Source of the DNA: Verrucomicrobiota bacterium
Lineage (GTDB): Bacteria; Verrucomicrobiota; Verrucomicrobiia; Chthoniobacterales; UBA10450
NCBI GenBank assembly: GCA_003219925.1
Contig: QHQU01000207.1
Location: 1 to 6,944, forward strand
Direction: 5' to 3'
DNA: 6,944 nt
The translations under genes and the position numbers were made by a program. A model generated the notes under the pieces. The model did not search any database. It was not told where the DNA came from and saw only the letters and a program-made list of their open reading frames with translations. Numbering within the stretch: the first letter of the stretch is position 1; each line of letters begins with the position of its first letter. Shown here one piece after another: positions 1-5,786 of the stretch.

Positions 1-1
1 T

Positions 2-910
2 TCATTTCAATTCAAATTGCACCAGATCGTAGAGCGCGACCCGCCCAACGATTTCCAGACTTTCAGCGCTGATTTTGTCCAGCGTATCCTCTGCAGTGTG
101 CCACGGTGGAAAATCGAAATCGATCAGGTCGATCACCGGAATCCCGATCTCGTTAAGGGGAGTGTGATCGTCGGTCATTCCGCGATCGAGATAGGTAAAA
201 TGAGCACGTTGGCCGAGCGCATCGGCGGCGGCAAAAATGTTGCGAGTCAGGTCAGCCGGTGAATCAGACGGTAGCGTTACGTCGAGCGATTTGTCCCCGA
301 TCATATCGAAGAGGATTCCGCCGCGAACAGATTTTGCTTTTCCCGAATCGCGCAGCTCTTGCGCAAAATGGCGGCTACCGTAGAGCCCATCGGTGGCGGT
401 AAAGTTTTCGAATGCCTCTTCGCCATCGAAGAACAAAAGCTCGATCTTTGCAGCAAGGGCCGGGCTCAGTGCCAGGACCCGGGCCATTTCAATGAGCAAC
501 CCAGTGCTCGATCCGCCGTCATTTGCTCCAACAAAGCGAATCGTGTCGAAGGTCTTGGTGTCGTAGTGAGAGCAAAGAAGGAACTGTGCTGCCTCTTTTT
601 TTTCGCTGGTTCCAAAGCGTGCAATCAGATTTACAAATGCCACTTTCCCGCGCGGAGTCTGGTCGGAAAATTCAGAGCGTGCTACGGTCCAACCGGCAGA
701 CTTCAACTGTTCGATGATATAAAGTCGCGATTTCTCCAACGCTTCCGAACCGGCGGGTCGGGGACCGAGATCAACGAGATGCTGGACGTGGGCAAAGGCT
801 TGCTCGCCCGAAAAATTTTCCCAAAGCGGGGCGCTTCGCAGACTGCAACCCTGGCCCGATAGGATCGCGAAGGTGGCGAGAAAGAGCGCCCGCGAGAGGG
901 TAGAGCGCAT
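2..910 (-). CDS. Exported glutaminyl-peptide cyclotransferase (animal-type QC, M28 fold)
   Basis: Complete 302-residue protein. It is predicted to cyclise N-terminal Gln (or Glu) of peptides to pyroglutamate, outside the cytoplasm. Residues 1-22 are a basic then hydrophobic leader ending in LSGQGC. Cys22 could be lipidated, but the lipobox is imperfect, so it may be a lipoprotein or simply secreted. The order of motifs matches the zinc QC family better than M28 aminopeptidases: SHYDTK (114-119), FVGANDGGSS with Zn ligand Asp131, FFDGEEAF with Glu164 (general base) and Glu165 (Zn ligand), DGLYGSRH (174-181), FDMIG with Asp202, DDH (247-249), and WHT with Trp270 and Zn ligand His271. The QC assignment rests on EEAF, LYGSRH and WHT; residue roles are known from animal QC. 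The start lies 9 nt after the parB stop, suggesting co-transcription. No good Shine-Dalgarno is visible. An M28 aminopeptidase is the main alternative. Confidence 0.85.
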   Translation of the reverse strand: MRSTLSRALFLATFAILSGQGCSLRSAPLWENFSGEQAFAHVQHLVDLGPRPAGSEALEKSRLYIIEQLKSAGWTVARSEFSDQTPRGKVAFVNLIARFGTSEKKEAAQFLLCSHYDTKTFDTIRFVGANDGGSSTGLLIEMARVLALSPALAAKIELLFFDGEEAFENFTATDGLYGSRHFAQELRDSGKAKSVRGGILFDMIGDKSLDVTLPSDSPADLTRNIFAAADALGQRAHFTYLDRGMTDDHTPLNEIGIPVIDLIDFDFPPWHTAEDTLDKISAESLEIVGRVALYDLVQFELK

Positions 911-919
911 GCCGCCGAC

Positions 920-1807
920 TCAATTTTCTGGCGGAAGTCCGATCAGTTGCATAATGCGCTGCAAGTCGTCGGCACCGTAATATTCAATTTCGATTCGCCC
1001 TTGTTTCTCGCCGTGATGCAAAACCACGCGTGTCCCGAGATACTCCTGCAAACGCGATTGCAAATGTTCAATCGCATTCGCGTTCACCGACACCGATGAG
1101 GGGCGACGATGGCGCGGTTTCGCTTGGCCCAACTGACGGGCAACCAGCCGCTCCGTCGCCCGCACTGTCGCACTCCGTCTTAGGACCGTTTCCGCGACAG
1201 CCAATTGTTCTTCCGGCGCTTTCAGCGCAAGCAAGACTTTGGCGTGTCCGACCGAGATCAAATCCTGGGTCAACCACGTTTGCACTTGCGCGTGCAAATC
1301 GAGCAGCCGCATCGCGTTCGCCACGGCCGCGCGGCTCCGGCCAACCTTCTGCGCGATCTCTTCCTGCCGCATTCCAAATTCACCTGCCAAACGAGCGTAA
1401 CCCTGCGCTTCTTCGATCGGATTCAGATCGGTGCGTTGTAAATTTTCGATGAGCGAAAGTTCGAGCACATCGCGATCGCTCGCGCTCCGAATAATGACGG
1501 GCACTTCACCCAGCCCCGCTTCCTGCGCGGCGCGCCAGCGCCGTTCTCCGGCGATCAATTCGTGACGCCCATCAATCGTCCGCACAATCAGAGGTTGAAT
1601 GATTCCGTGTTGGCGAATCGATTCGACCAACTCCGAGAGCGCATCCGCGCCGAAATCCTTACGCGGCTGCAATGGGCTTGGGGTGATGCTATCGAGACTG
1701 ACGCGCCGAATTTTTTCCGCATCATCGACTGCCGCCATCCCTGGAGCCGGCGCCGGCTGGGCAGCGATGAGTGCGCTGAGACCTTTGCCGAGCGCCATTT
1801 TTGCCAT
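920..1807 (-). CDS. parB: Chromosome-partitioning protein ParB (CTPase DNA clamp)
   Basis: Complete 295-residue ParB, a normal length. It would load at parS sites, bind CTP, slide as a clamp and direct origin segregation with ParA. The N-terminus has the usual ALGKGLSALI peptide (5-14). The CTP-binding domain shows LQPRKDF (46-52), GERRWRA (87-93) and ENLQRTDLNP (121-130). A helix-turn-helix for parS recognition covers about 146-169 (EEIAQKVGRSRAAVANAMRLL). The C-terminal dimerisation domain is about 245-295, after a linker rich in Arg and Ser. The start may be the first Met or Met4 (1798), since neither has a clear ribosome site. ParA normally precedes ParB, but here the upstream gene is a divergent mqnD 77 nt away. 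parA must therefore be elsewhere. The gene probably shares a transcript with the glutaminyl cyclase downstream. Confidence 0.96.
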   Translation of the reverse strand: MAKMALGKGLSALIAAQPAPAPGMAAVDDAEKIRRVSLDSITPSPLQPRKDFGADALSELVESIRQHGIIQPLIVRTIDGRHELIAGERRWRAAQEAGLGEVPVIIRSASDRDVLELSLIENLQRTDLNPIEEAQGYARLAGEFGMRQEEIAQKVGRSRAAVANAMRLLDLHAQVQTWLTQDLISVGHAKVLLALKAPEEQLAVAETVLRRSATVRATERLVARQLGQAKPRHRRPSSVSVNANAIEHLQSRLQEYLGTRVVLHHGEKQGRIEIEYYGADDLQRIMQLIGLPPEN

Positions 1808-1884
1808 CGCTCAGAGGTTATCGGAAGCCACTCCGCAACGCAAACAGCTCGTTGCGACAATCTGCAGCACGCATAGCATCGTGA

Positions 1885-2763
1885 ATGGCCGCAACCCTCA
1901 CCGAGACCTTCACTCTCGGGCATTCACCGGATCCCGACGATGCTTTCATGTTTTATGCGATGGCAACGAACAAAATCGATTTGCGCGGTTATCGTTTCGA
2001 ACACCAGCTCGAAGATATTCAGACGTTGAACGAACGGGCAATGCGCGGCGAGCTGCATATTTCTGCGGTCTCGATTCATGCCTACGCCTACTTCGGGGAC
2101 AAATATTTACTGTTGCCATGCGGCGCGAGCATGGGCGACGGCTACGGCCCGCTGGTGATTGAGAAACATCGAACAACGAACAGCGAACCTCCAACATCGA
2201 ATGAAAATATTCGAGAATGCTTGCGTAATCGGGTAATCGCGGTGCCGGGGATGATGACGAGCGCGTTCCTGGCGCTGCAGCTTTACCTGGGCGAATTCAA
2301 ATACATCGTCGTGCCTTTCGACCAAATCTTCGAGACGGTACGGAGCGGCCGGGCAGAAGCCGGCCTAATCATTCACGAAGGGCAGCTCACTTATGCACAG
2401 TCCGGTTTTACAAAAATAATCGATCTGGGCGAATGGTGGAAAGATTTATCGGGCCTGCCATTGCCACTGGGTGGCAATGTTCTGCGTAGGGACATTCCGC
2501 GCGAAATTCAGCATGATCTGGCCGCGATTTTGCGAGAGAGCATCCAATTCGGCCTGAACCATCGTGCCGAAGCGGTGCAACACTCCATGCCATACGCGCG
2601 CGACATGGGAAGTGACCTGGCATCAAAGTTTATCGGAATGTATGTAAACGAGTTCACCCGTGACTATGGCGAAGTTGGACGCGAGGCCATCCGCCGGTTT
2701 CTTGGCGAAGCGCGCGAACACGGTTATATCGATCGCGAAATCTCGATCGAGTTCGTAAGGTAG
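1885..2763 (+). CDS. mqnD: 1,4-dihydroxy-6-naphthoate synthase, futalosine menaquinone pathway
   Basis: Complete 292-residue MqnD-like protein of the periplasmic-binding-protein fold. MqnD converts cyclic dehypoxanthine futalosine to 1,4-dihydroxy-6-naphthoate in menaquinone synthesis. Visible motifs are HSPDPDDAFMFY (13-24; the family often has SPCPNDTF), the GDGYGPLVI loop (84-92), AVPGMMTSAFLALQL (119-133), FDQIFETVRSGRAEAG (145-160), LIIHEGQLTY with the presumed catalytic His164, and DLGEWWKDLSGLPLPLGG (180-197). The IHE plus DLGEWW and PLPLGG signatures point to MqnD, not MqnA. Residues about 94-107 (KHRTTNSEPPTSNE) are low-complexity and are encoded by degenerate 7-nt tandem repeats, sitting in a loop between conserved blocks. 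No other mqn gene is in the window. The gene is divergent from parB and convergent with a small membrane-protein gene 13 nt away. The start has no clear Shine-Dalgarno. Confidence 0.9.
   Translation: MAATLTETFTLGHSPDPDDAFMFYAMATNKIDLRGYRFEHQLEDIQTLNERAMRGELHISAVSIHAYAYFGDKYLLLPCGASMGDGYGPLVIEKHRTTNSEPPTSNENIRECLRNRVIAVPGMMTSAFLALQLYLGEFKYIVVPFDQIFETVRSGRAEAGLIIHEGQLTYAQSGFTKIIDLGEWWKDLSGLPLPLGGNVLRRDIPREIQHDLAAILRESIQFGLNHRAEAVQHSMPYARDMGSDLASKFIGMYVNEFTRDYGEVGREAIRRFLGEAREHGYIDREISIEFVR
2163..2204 (+). repeat. Degenerate heptanucleotide tandem repeat inside mqnD
   Basis: Six consecutive 7-nt units read GAAACAT, CGAACAA, CGAACAG, CGAACCT, CCAACAT and CGAATGA. The total of 42 nt equals 14 codons, so the patch keeps the mqnD frame although each unit shifts it. 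It resembles short tandem heptamer repeats usually found between genes. The peptide it encodes interrupts the spacing between the GYGPLVI and VPGMMTSAF blocks. Confidence 0.7.
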
Positions 2764-2776
2764 ATATCGGTCGCCG

Positions 2777-2971
2777 CTATTTTTTCTTCGCGCCCGGAGA
2801 CGGCGAAGCTTTCGGCTTGCTTACCGCTTCCACGACGAAATTCTTCACCCGCTCGGCCTCTTGTTTGAAACCGTTAGTGAAATCATGGGTGCCGTACTCA
2901 AAAAGCACGACGAACGAGAAGGTGAAAAAAACAAATAGGACGAGCCAGAACAGCCCGCGAATGAGAGACAT
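2777..2971 (-). CDS. Small single-span membrane protein, function unknown
   Basis: A 64-residue protein with one strong hydrophobic segment at about residues 6-24 (GLFWLVLFVFFTFSFVVLF). It is preceded by a single Arg and followed by a polar stretch (EYGTHDFTNGFKQEAERVKNFVVEAV), then a Lys/Pro/Ser tail (KPKASPSPGAKKK). The likely topology is a membrane anchor with a short amphipathic helix and basic tail, possibly cytoplasmic. I do not recognise a named family and assign no function. It ends 13 nt from the convergent mqnD stop and starts 100 nt from the divergent aminotransferase start. No strong ribosome site is seen. The clean hydrophobic-polar-basic architecture and the good fit into the gap between flanking genes support a real gene. 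Confidence 0.65.
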   Translation of the reverse strand: MSLIRGLFWLVLFVFFTFSFVVLFEYGTHDFTNGFKQEAERVKNFVVEAVSKPKASPSPGAKKK

Positions 2972-3071
2972 CGCGCGATCTTAAGGCAGTGAGGGGGCCT
3001 GGTCAATGACGCCGTAACCAAGGCAACCCTTCGTAGTTGAACCGCCAAGCGAAGCTGCGATTCTGCTCGCG

Positions 3072-4256
3072 ATGCGGGTGCCATTGCTCGACCTAAGCGA
3101 ACAATATCGCGCCCTGGCCACGCCGATTCGGCAGCAAATCGATGAAGTACTGCAAAGCCAACGTTTCATCCTCGGCCCGAAAGTGGAGCAGTTCGAACGC
3201 GCACTTTGCGATTACACCGGCGCAAAATTCGCTATCGGCGTTTCCTCCGGAACGGATGCGTTACTCGCAGGTTTGATGGCACTGGAAATCGGACCGGGTG
3301 ATGCCGTGATCACGACGCCCTATTCGTTTTTCGCGACCGCTGCCTGTATCGCCCGGGTCGGCGCGACACCGCTTTTTGTCGATATCGAGGCGGAAACTCT
3401 TAATATCTCACCCGAAGCGATCCGATCGTTCATTGAAAAAAATTGTCGCCAGGTGGACGGCGTCCTGATGACACGTGAGCGACAAGCCGTTCGCTTGATT
3501 ATTCCGGTGCATCTTTTCGGGCTGTGCTGCGAGATGGACTCGATCATGGACATCGCACGCGAACATAAATTGCTGGTGATTGAAGACGCCGCTCAGGCAA
3601 TCGGCGCCGAATACCCTCGAAGCGGTGGAGCAGCATCGGCCGGCACGATCGGCGATGTGGGTTGTTTCAGCTTTTATCCTTCGAAAAATCTTGGGGCGGC
3701 AGGTGACGCGGGCGCCGTCGTTTGTCTGGCGGAAAATCTCGCAACTCGCTTACGGACTTGCCGCCAACACGGCATGGAACCGCGCTATCATCATCGGTTT
3801 ATTGGCGGGAATTTTCGCCTCGACGAAATGCAGGCGGCGATTCTTCAGGTGAAACTGCCGCATCTGGCCAATTGGTCGGCAGCTCGTCGCGCAGCCGCTG
3901 ATTTTTACCGCGGTGAGTTTTCCCGGCGCAATTTGGGAAATTCCATCATTCTTCCAGCCGAGCCATATCGGGAGCGCGCCGGTAATCATCACATCTATCA
4001 CCAGTTTGTCATTCGCGCCGTAGCGCGGGACGAGTTGAAGGCGCATCTCGCCAGCAACGAAATTGGAAGCGAGATTTACTACCCGGTTCCGCTCCATTTG
4101 CAGGAATGTTTTTTCTATTTGGAACATAAGGAGGGCGACTTTCCGGAAGCAGAACGCGCGGCCGCGGAAACACTGGCTTTGCCAATTTATCCAGAACTGA
4201 GTCGCGAAGCGCAGCGATTTGTGGTCGACAAAATCGCGGAATTTTACGACCAATAA
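3072..4256 (+). CDS. DegT/DnrJ/EryC1/StrS-family PLP aminotransferase (sugar aminotransferase type)
   Basis: Complete 394-residue fold-type I aminotransferase. The family transfers the Glu/Gln amino group to keto-sugars, usually nucleotide-linked, for O-antigen, capsule or secondary-metabolite sugars. The N-terminus VPLLDLSEQY (3-12) is typical. Other motifs are GVSSGTDALLAGLMAL (56-71, cofactor phosphate site), TTPYSFFATAACIARVGATP (81-100), IPVHLFG (144-150), IEDAAQAIGAEY with Asp172 pairing with the PLP nitrogen, and FSFYPSKNLGAAGDAGAVV with Lys205 as the Schiff-base lysine. GGNFRLDEMQAAIL follows at 245-258 and YYPVPLHLQ at about 336. The ATG is the first possible start after an in-frame stop at 3015 and gives the usual N-terminus. 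The exact sugar substrate cannot be told, as no other sugar-nucleotide gene is beside it. A composite palindrome follows about 40 nt after the stop. Confidence 0.93.
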   Translation: MRVPLLDLSEQYRALATPIRQQIDEVLQSQRFILGPKVEQFERALCDYTGAKFAIGVSSGTDALLAGLMALEIGPGDAVITTPYSFFATAACIARVGATPLFVDIEAETLNISPEAIRSFIEKNCRQVDGVLMTRERQAVRLIIPVHLFGLCCEMDSIMDIAREHKLLVIEDAAQAIGAEYPRSGGAASAGTIGDVGCFSFYPSKNLGAAGDAGAVVCLAENLATRLRTCRQHGMEPRYHHRFIGGNFRLDEMQAAILQVKLPHLANWSAARRAAADFYRGEFSRRNLGNSIILPAEPYRERAGNHHIYHQFVIRAVARDELKAHLASNEIGSEIYYPVPLHLQECFFYLEHKEGDFPEAERAAAETLALPIYPELSREAQRFVVDKIAEFYDQ

Positions 4257-4295
4257 TGAAAGGTGACATGAGCGCCGGGTGTCGCTTCGATTCTC

Positions 4296-4409
4296 ATTAA
4301 CACCGGCCTTTCAGGCCGGTGATTCCGTTGGAGGCCACATGAAAGCCGTTGAAACGGCTTTCGTCGCATAGTGGGGTGTCGCACCACCGGCTTAAAGGCC
4401 GGTGTTAAT
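4296..4409. repeat. Composite palindromic (REP/BIME-like) intergenic element
   Basis: The ends form a perfect 16-bp inverted repeat: ATTAACACCGGCCTTT at 4296-4311 and its exact complement at 4394-4409. Inside are three local hairpins. CACCGGCC/GGCCGGTG with a 5-nt loop spans 4301-4321. GAAAGCCGTT/AACGGCTTTC with a 2-nt loop spans 4341-4362. CACCGGCT/GGCCGGTG with one G-T pair spans 4385-4404. The first and third hairpins can also pair with each other, giving two alternative folds. No U-tract follows, so it is not a simple terminator. No open reading frame or transposase is linked to it. It most resembles a non-autonomous repetitive extragenic palindrome, but copy number cannot be seen here. 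Confidence 0.75.
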
Positions 4410-4481
4410 AACAACGAGGAGGGCATTGGCGGGCCGTCCTCGCCAAGCACGCTATGCAGGCTACCACGACGAAGGGCAGAC

Positions 4482-4510
4482 TTGCAGCAGGTTGAGCGCG
4501 AGCCTATATC
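4482..4510 (+). promoter_or_regulatory. Candidate sigma-70-type promoter of tRNA-Tyr
   Basis: TTGCAG (4482-4487) and TATATC (4505-4510) are 17 nt apart, the optimal spacing. They match the consensus at 3 of 6 and 4 of 6 positions. Transcription would start near 4517, a few bases before the mature tRNA. The following GC-rich stretch CGCTCGCG (4513-4520) resembles the discriminator of stringently controlled stable-RNA promoters. CGCGAGC (4497-4503) and GCTCGCG (4514-4520) are also perfect complements around the -10 box. This is a motif-level prediction only. Confidence 0.4.
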
Positions 4511-4523
4511 AACGCTCGCGAAA

Positions 4524-4607
4524 GGGTAGGTTCCGGAGTGGCCAAACGGGGCAGACTGTAAATCTGCTGGCTTTACGCCTTCGCTGGTTCGAATCCAGCC
4601 CTGCCCA
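4524..4607 (+). tRNA. tRNA-Tyr (GUA), class II, no encoded CCA
   Basis: An 84-nt tRNA folds well. The acceptor stem GGGTAGG (4524-4530) pairs with CCTGCCC (4600-4606) with one G-T pair, and the discriminator is A4607. The D stem is CCG/CGG. The anticodon stem GCAGA/TCTGC (4551-4555 and 4563-4567) frames loop CTGTAAA with anticodon GTA at 4558-4560. A long variable arm covers about 4568-4582, as expected for bacterial tRNA-Tyr. The T stem GCTGG/CCAGC (4583-4587 and 4595-4599) holds loop TTCGAAT. The bases after the discriminator are TTT, so CCA must be added by a nucleotidyltransferase. The gene stands alone, with no other tRNA or EF-Tu gene beside it. Confidence 0.97.
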
Positions 4608-4762
4608 TTTCAATTTTCCGGCGACAACCGCACCGAGAACATAAGCAAAACCTTCACCTGGCGCTTCGCGTACGATCTCCCGCCCTGATTCCCAAGATAC
4701 CCCCGATCTGTGGCCTCCTCTCCCCGGAGGAGAAGAGGGAGGTGAGGGCGACGTCTAGTTTT
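4608..4762. other. Intergenic stretch after tRNA-Tyr
   Basis: This, with 4257-4523, makes up the roughly 500 nt without a convincing protein gene. It contains a 6-bp hairpin CTCCTC/GAGGAG (4715-4732) with no T-run on either side, so it is not a clear terminator. It also holds a short reading stretch ending at a TGA at 4686-4688, described under findings. Nothing else is supported. Confidence 0.5.
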
Positions 4763-5275
4763 CTAGCGCCGCTTTTTCGTGGCACGTCGAGAACGTGCGG
4801 CCGATTTCGCACCACTTCCCCTTGCCTTTCGCGCCGATGTGCGACGGACTTTGGCCTTGCCACCGCGACGCGATTTCGCCGATCGTGCGCGGCGCGGACT
4901 GCTCGATTTACCGCTTTTGCTCTTACCGCGGGTCTTCACAGAAGGACGCCGCGAAGTCTTAGTCTTCTTGCGAGATGTGGATGCTTTCTTGCGCCCACTG
5001 GCGGGGCGTTTCGGTTTCGAACGCGAACGGCGCGCATTGCGCAAACCGATCGCTTTTTTTGCGGTAGCGCCAATAGGCTGACCCGTCGCCGCTGCTTTAC
5101 CGGCAATTGCGCCGATCATGCCGCCCACGAGCGCACCCACTGGACCGCCAACGCTGCCAAGCACCGCGCCTGCGGCCGCGCCAGCGGCGGGTTTGGAAAT
5201 CGGCGGGATGGTAATGTTCTCGTCCGATTGTTGTTGTTCGTTCGATGTTGAATTCTCAGTGGACTTCTCCGCCAT
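4763..5275 (-). CDS. Glycine-zipper protein with histone-H1-like Lys/Arg tail
   Basis: A 170-residue protein of three parts. Residues 1-28 are acidic to polar and Gln/Ser-rich. Residues about 29-68 are a glycine zipper with small residues at regular spacing (G32, G36, G40, G44, G47, G51, G55, G59), ending in GMIGAIAGKAA, the kind of hydrophobic helix pair that packs in membranes or oligomers. Residues about 79-170 are a disordered basic tail in which 42 of 92 residues are Lys or Arg, mixed with Ser, Ala and Gly, like eukaryotic H1 tails and bacterial Hc1/AlgP-type proteins. DNA or RNA binding by the tail is inferred from composition. Whether the zipper inserts in the membrane is unknown. It has the clearest ribosome site in the window (AGGAG, 5 nt before ATG). 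The gene lies downstream of the RRM gene on the same strand, but a terminator separates them. Confidence 0.8.
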   Translation of the reverse strand: MAEKSTENSTSNEQQQSDENITIPPISKPAAGAAAGAVLGSVGGPVGALVGGMIGAIAGKAAATGQPIGATAKKAIGLRNARRSRSKPKRPASGRKKASTSRKKTKTSRRPSVKTRGKSKSGKSSSPRRARSAKSRRGGKAKVRRTSARKARGSGAKSAARSRRATKKRR

Positions 5276-5280
5276 AAGCT

Positions 5281-5285
5281 CTCCT
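5281..5285 (-). promoter_or_regulatory. Shine-Dalgarno site AGGAG
   Basis: Read on the minus strand, AGGAG is followed by AGCTT and then the ATG at 5275. The 5-nt spacing is good. It fixes the start of the glycine-zipper/H1-like gene and contrasts with the other genes here, whose starts lack a clear site. Confidence 0.75.
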
Positions 5286-5310
5286 GGGTTGATGTTTAAA
5301 CTAAGATCGC

Positions 5311-5339
5311 ATTATCGATACCTTACAGCCGCTTCACGA
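5311..5339 (-). promoter_or_regulatory. Possible promoter of the H1-like gene
   Basis: On the minus strand GATAAT (5316-5311) matches the -10 consensus at 5 of 6 positions. TCGTGA (5339-5334) lies 17 nt upstream but matches the -35 consensus at only 3 of 6. Transcription would begin near 5304, leaving a leader of about 30 nt that includes the AGGAG site. It sits just past the terminator of the upstream gene, which fits separate transcription. Confidence 0.3.
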
Positions 5340-5350
5340 AAAGGAATTAA

Positions 5351-5384
5351 CAAAAAGCGCCCGGCCTGTGAAAGCGAGCGCTTC
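5351..5384 (-). terminator. Rho-independent terminator after the RRM gene
   Basis: On the minus strand, AAGCGCTCG (5383-5375) pairs with CGGGCGCTT (5363-5355) over 9 bp including one T-G pair, with an 11-nt loop. The stem runs into TTTTTG. It begins about 22 nt after the RRM stop codon, the expected place. It would insulate the downstream H1-like gene. Confidence 0.7.
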
Positions 5385-5405
5385 TCAATGGAATACAAAT
5401 TTGGG

Positions 5406-5786
5406 TCAGCGGGATCCGCGATCGCCGCGGCCGTAACCACCACCGCCACCGCCACCACCGCCGCGACCATAGCCGCCGCCGCCGCCACCGCGGCCGCCAT
5501 AACCGCCGCCGCCGCCGCCTCCTCCTTGCGGGCGAGCTTCGCGCGGACGCGCTTCGTTCACGGTCAATGCGCGACCTTCCACGGTTTTGCCATTAAATTG
5601 GGTAATGGCATTTTGTGCTTCCTGTTCCGTCGCCATGGTCACAAAAGCGAAGCCACGCGACTTGCCTGTGAATTTATCCTGCATAAGCATGACATCCTGC
5701 ACAGCACCAGCCTGTGCGAAGAGATCCTGAAGGTCGGTTTCCGTCGTATTGAACGAAAGATTTCCAACGTATAACTTGGTACCCAT
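5406..5786 (-). CDS. Glycine-rich RRM RNA-binding protein
   Basis: A 126-residue protein with one RRM (about residues 3-80) and a glycine-rich tail. RNP2 is LYVGNL (5-10) and RNP1 is KSRGFAFV (42-49), with the aromatic residues Tyr6, Phe46 and Phe48 that stack on RNA bases. The fold is completed by DLQDLFAQAG (18-27) and EAQNAITQFNGKTVEGRALTV. The tail from residue 88 is runs of Gly broken by Tyr and Arg (GGYGGRGG type), like cyanobacterial Rbp proteins and plant GRPs. Many of these are cold-induced RNA chaperones, but a role here is inference. The short leader carries a perfect 12-bp inverted repeat whose second arm touches the start codon, and there is no Shine-Dalgarno. A terminator follows the stop. 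The gene is divergent from a ketosynthase gene 185 nt away. Confidence 0.95.
   Translation of the reverse strand: MGTKLYVGNLSFNTTETDLQDLFAQAGAVQDVMLMQDKFTGKSRGFAFVTMATEQEAQNAITQFNGKTVEGRALTVNEARPREARPQGGGGGGGGYGGRGGGGGGYGRGGGGGGGGGYGRGDRGSR
5429..5525 (-). repeat. Gly-codon low-complexity tract (GCC/GGC-rich triplets)
   Basis: The plus strand shows long runs of GCC and ACC triplets, coding poly-Gly with Tyr and Arg on the minus strand. Such triplet tracts slip during replication, so the length of this tail probably varies between strains. All changes in steps of three keep the RRM gene in frame. Confidence 0.75.

Noticed and set aside
359..862. 167-codon plus-strand frame opposite the glutaminyl cyclase
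   Set aside because: No recognisable motif, and the minus frame has a full set of family motifs.
3470..3485. CACGTG core resembling a parS site
   Set aside because: The flanking bases do not match the palindromic TGTTTCACGTGAAACA consensus, and it lies within the aminotransferase coding region.
4296..4321. First hairpin considered as the aminotransferase terminator
   Set aside because: The stem is followed by ATTCCG, not a T-tract, and the hairpin is part of the larger composite palindrome.
4301..4404. Three spaced hairpins considered as a CRISPR array
   Set aside because: The middle hairpin differs in sequence from the outer ones, spacers are not uniform, and no cas gene is near.
4402..4644. 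Plus-strand open frame of 80 codons
   Set aside because: It runs through the tRNA-Tyr gene and the palindrome arm, with no protein-like composition or ribosome site.
4715..4732. Hairpin CTCCTC/GAGGAG considered as terminator of the H1-like gene or tRNA
   Set aside because: No T-run follows on either strand.
4779..5081. Long plus-strand open frame opposite the H1-like gene
   Set aside because: It is an antisense shadow created by the Arg/Lys-rich codons; the minus frame has a Shine-Dalgarno and sensible domains.
5118..5774. 218-codon plus-strand open frame with an Ala/Thr-rich stretch
   Set aside because: It is antisense to two genes, and its Ala/Thr repeats are the complement of the Gly-codon tract of the RRM gene.
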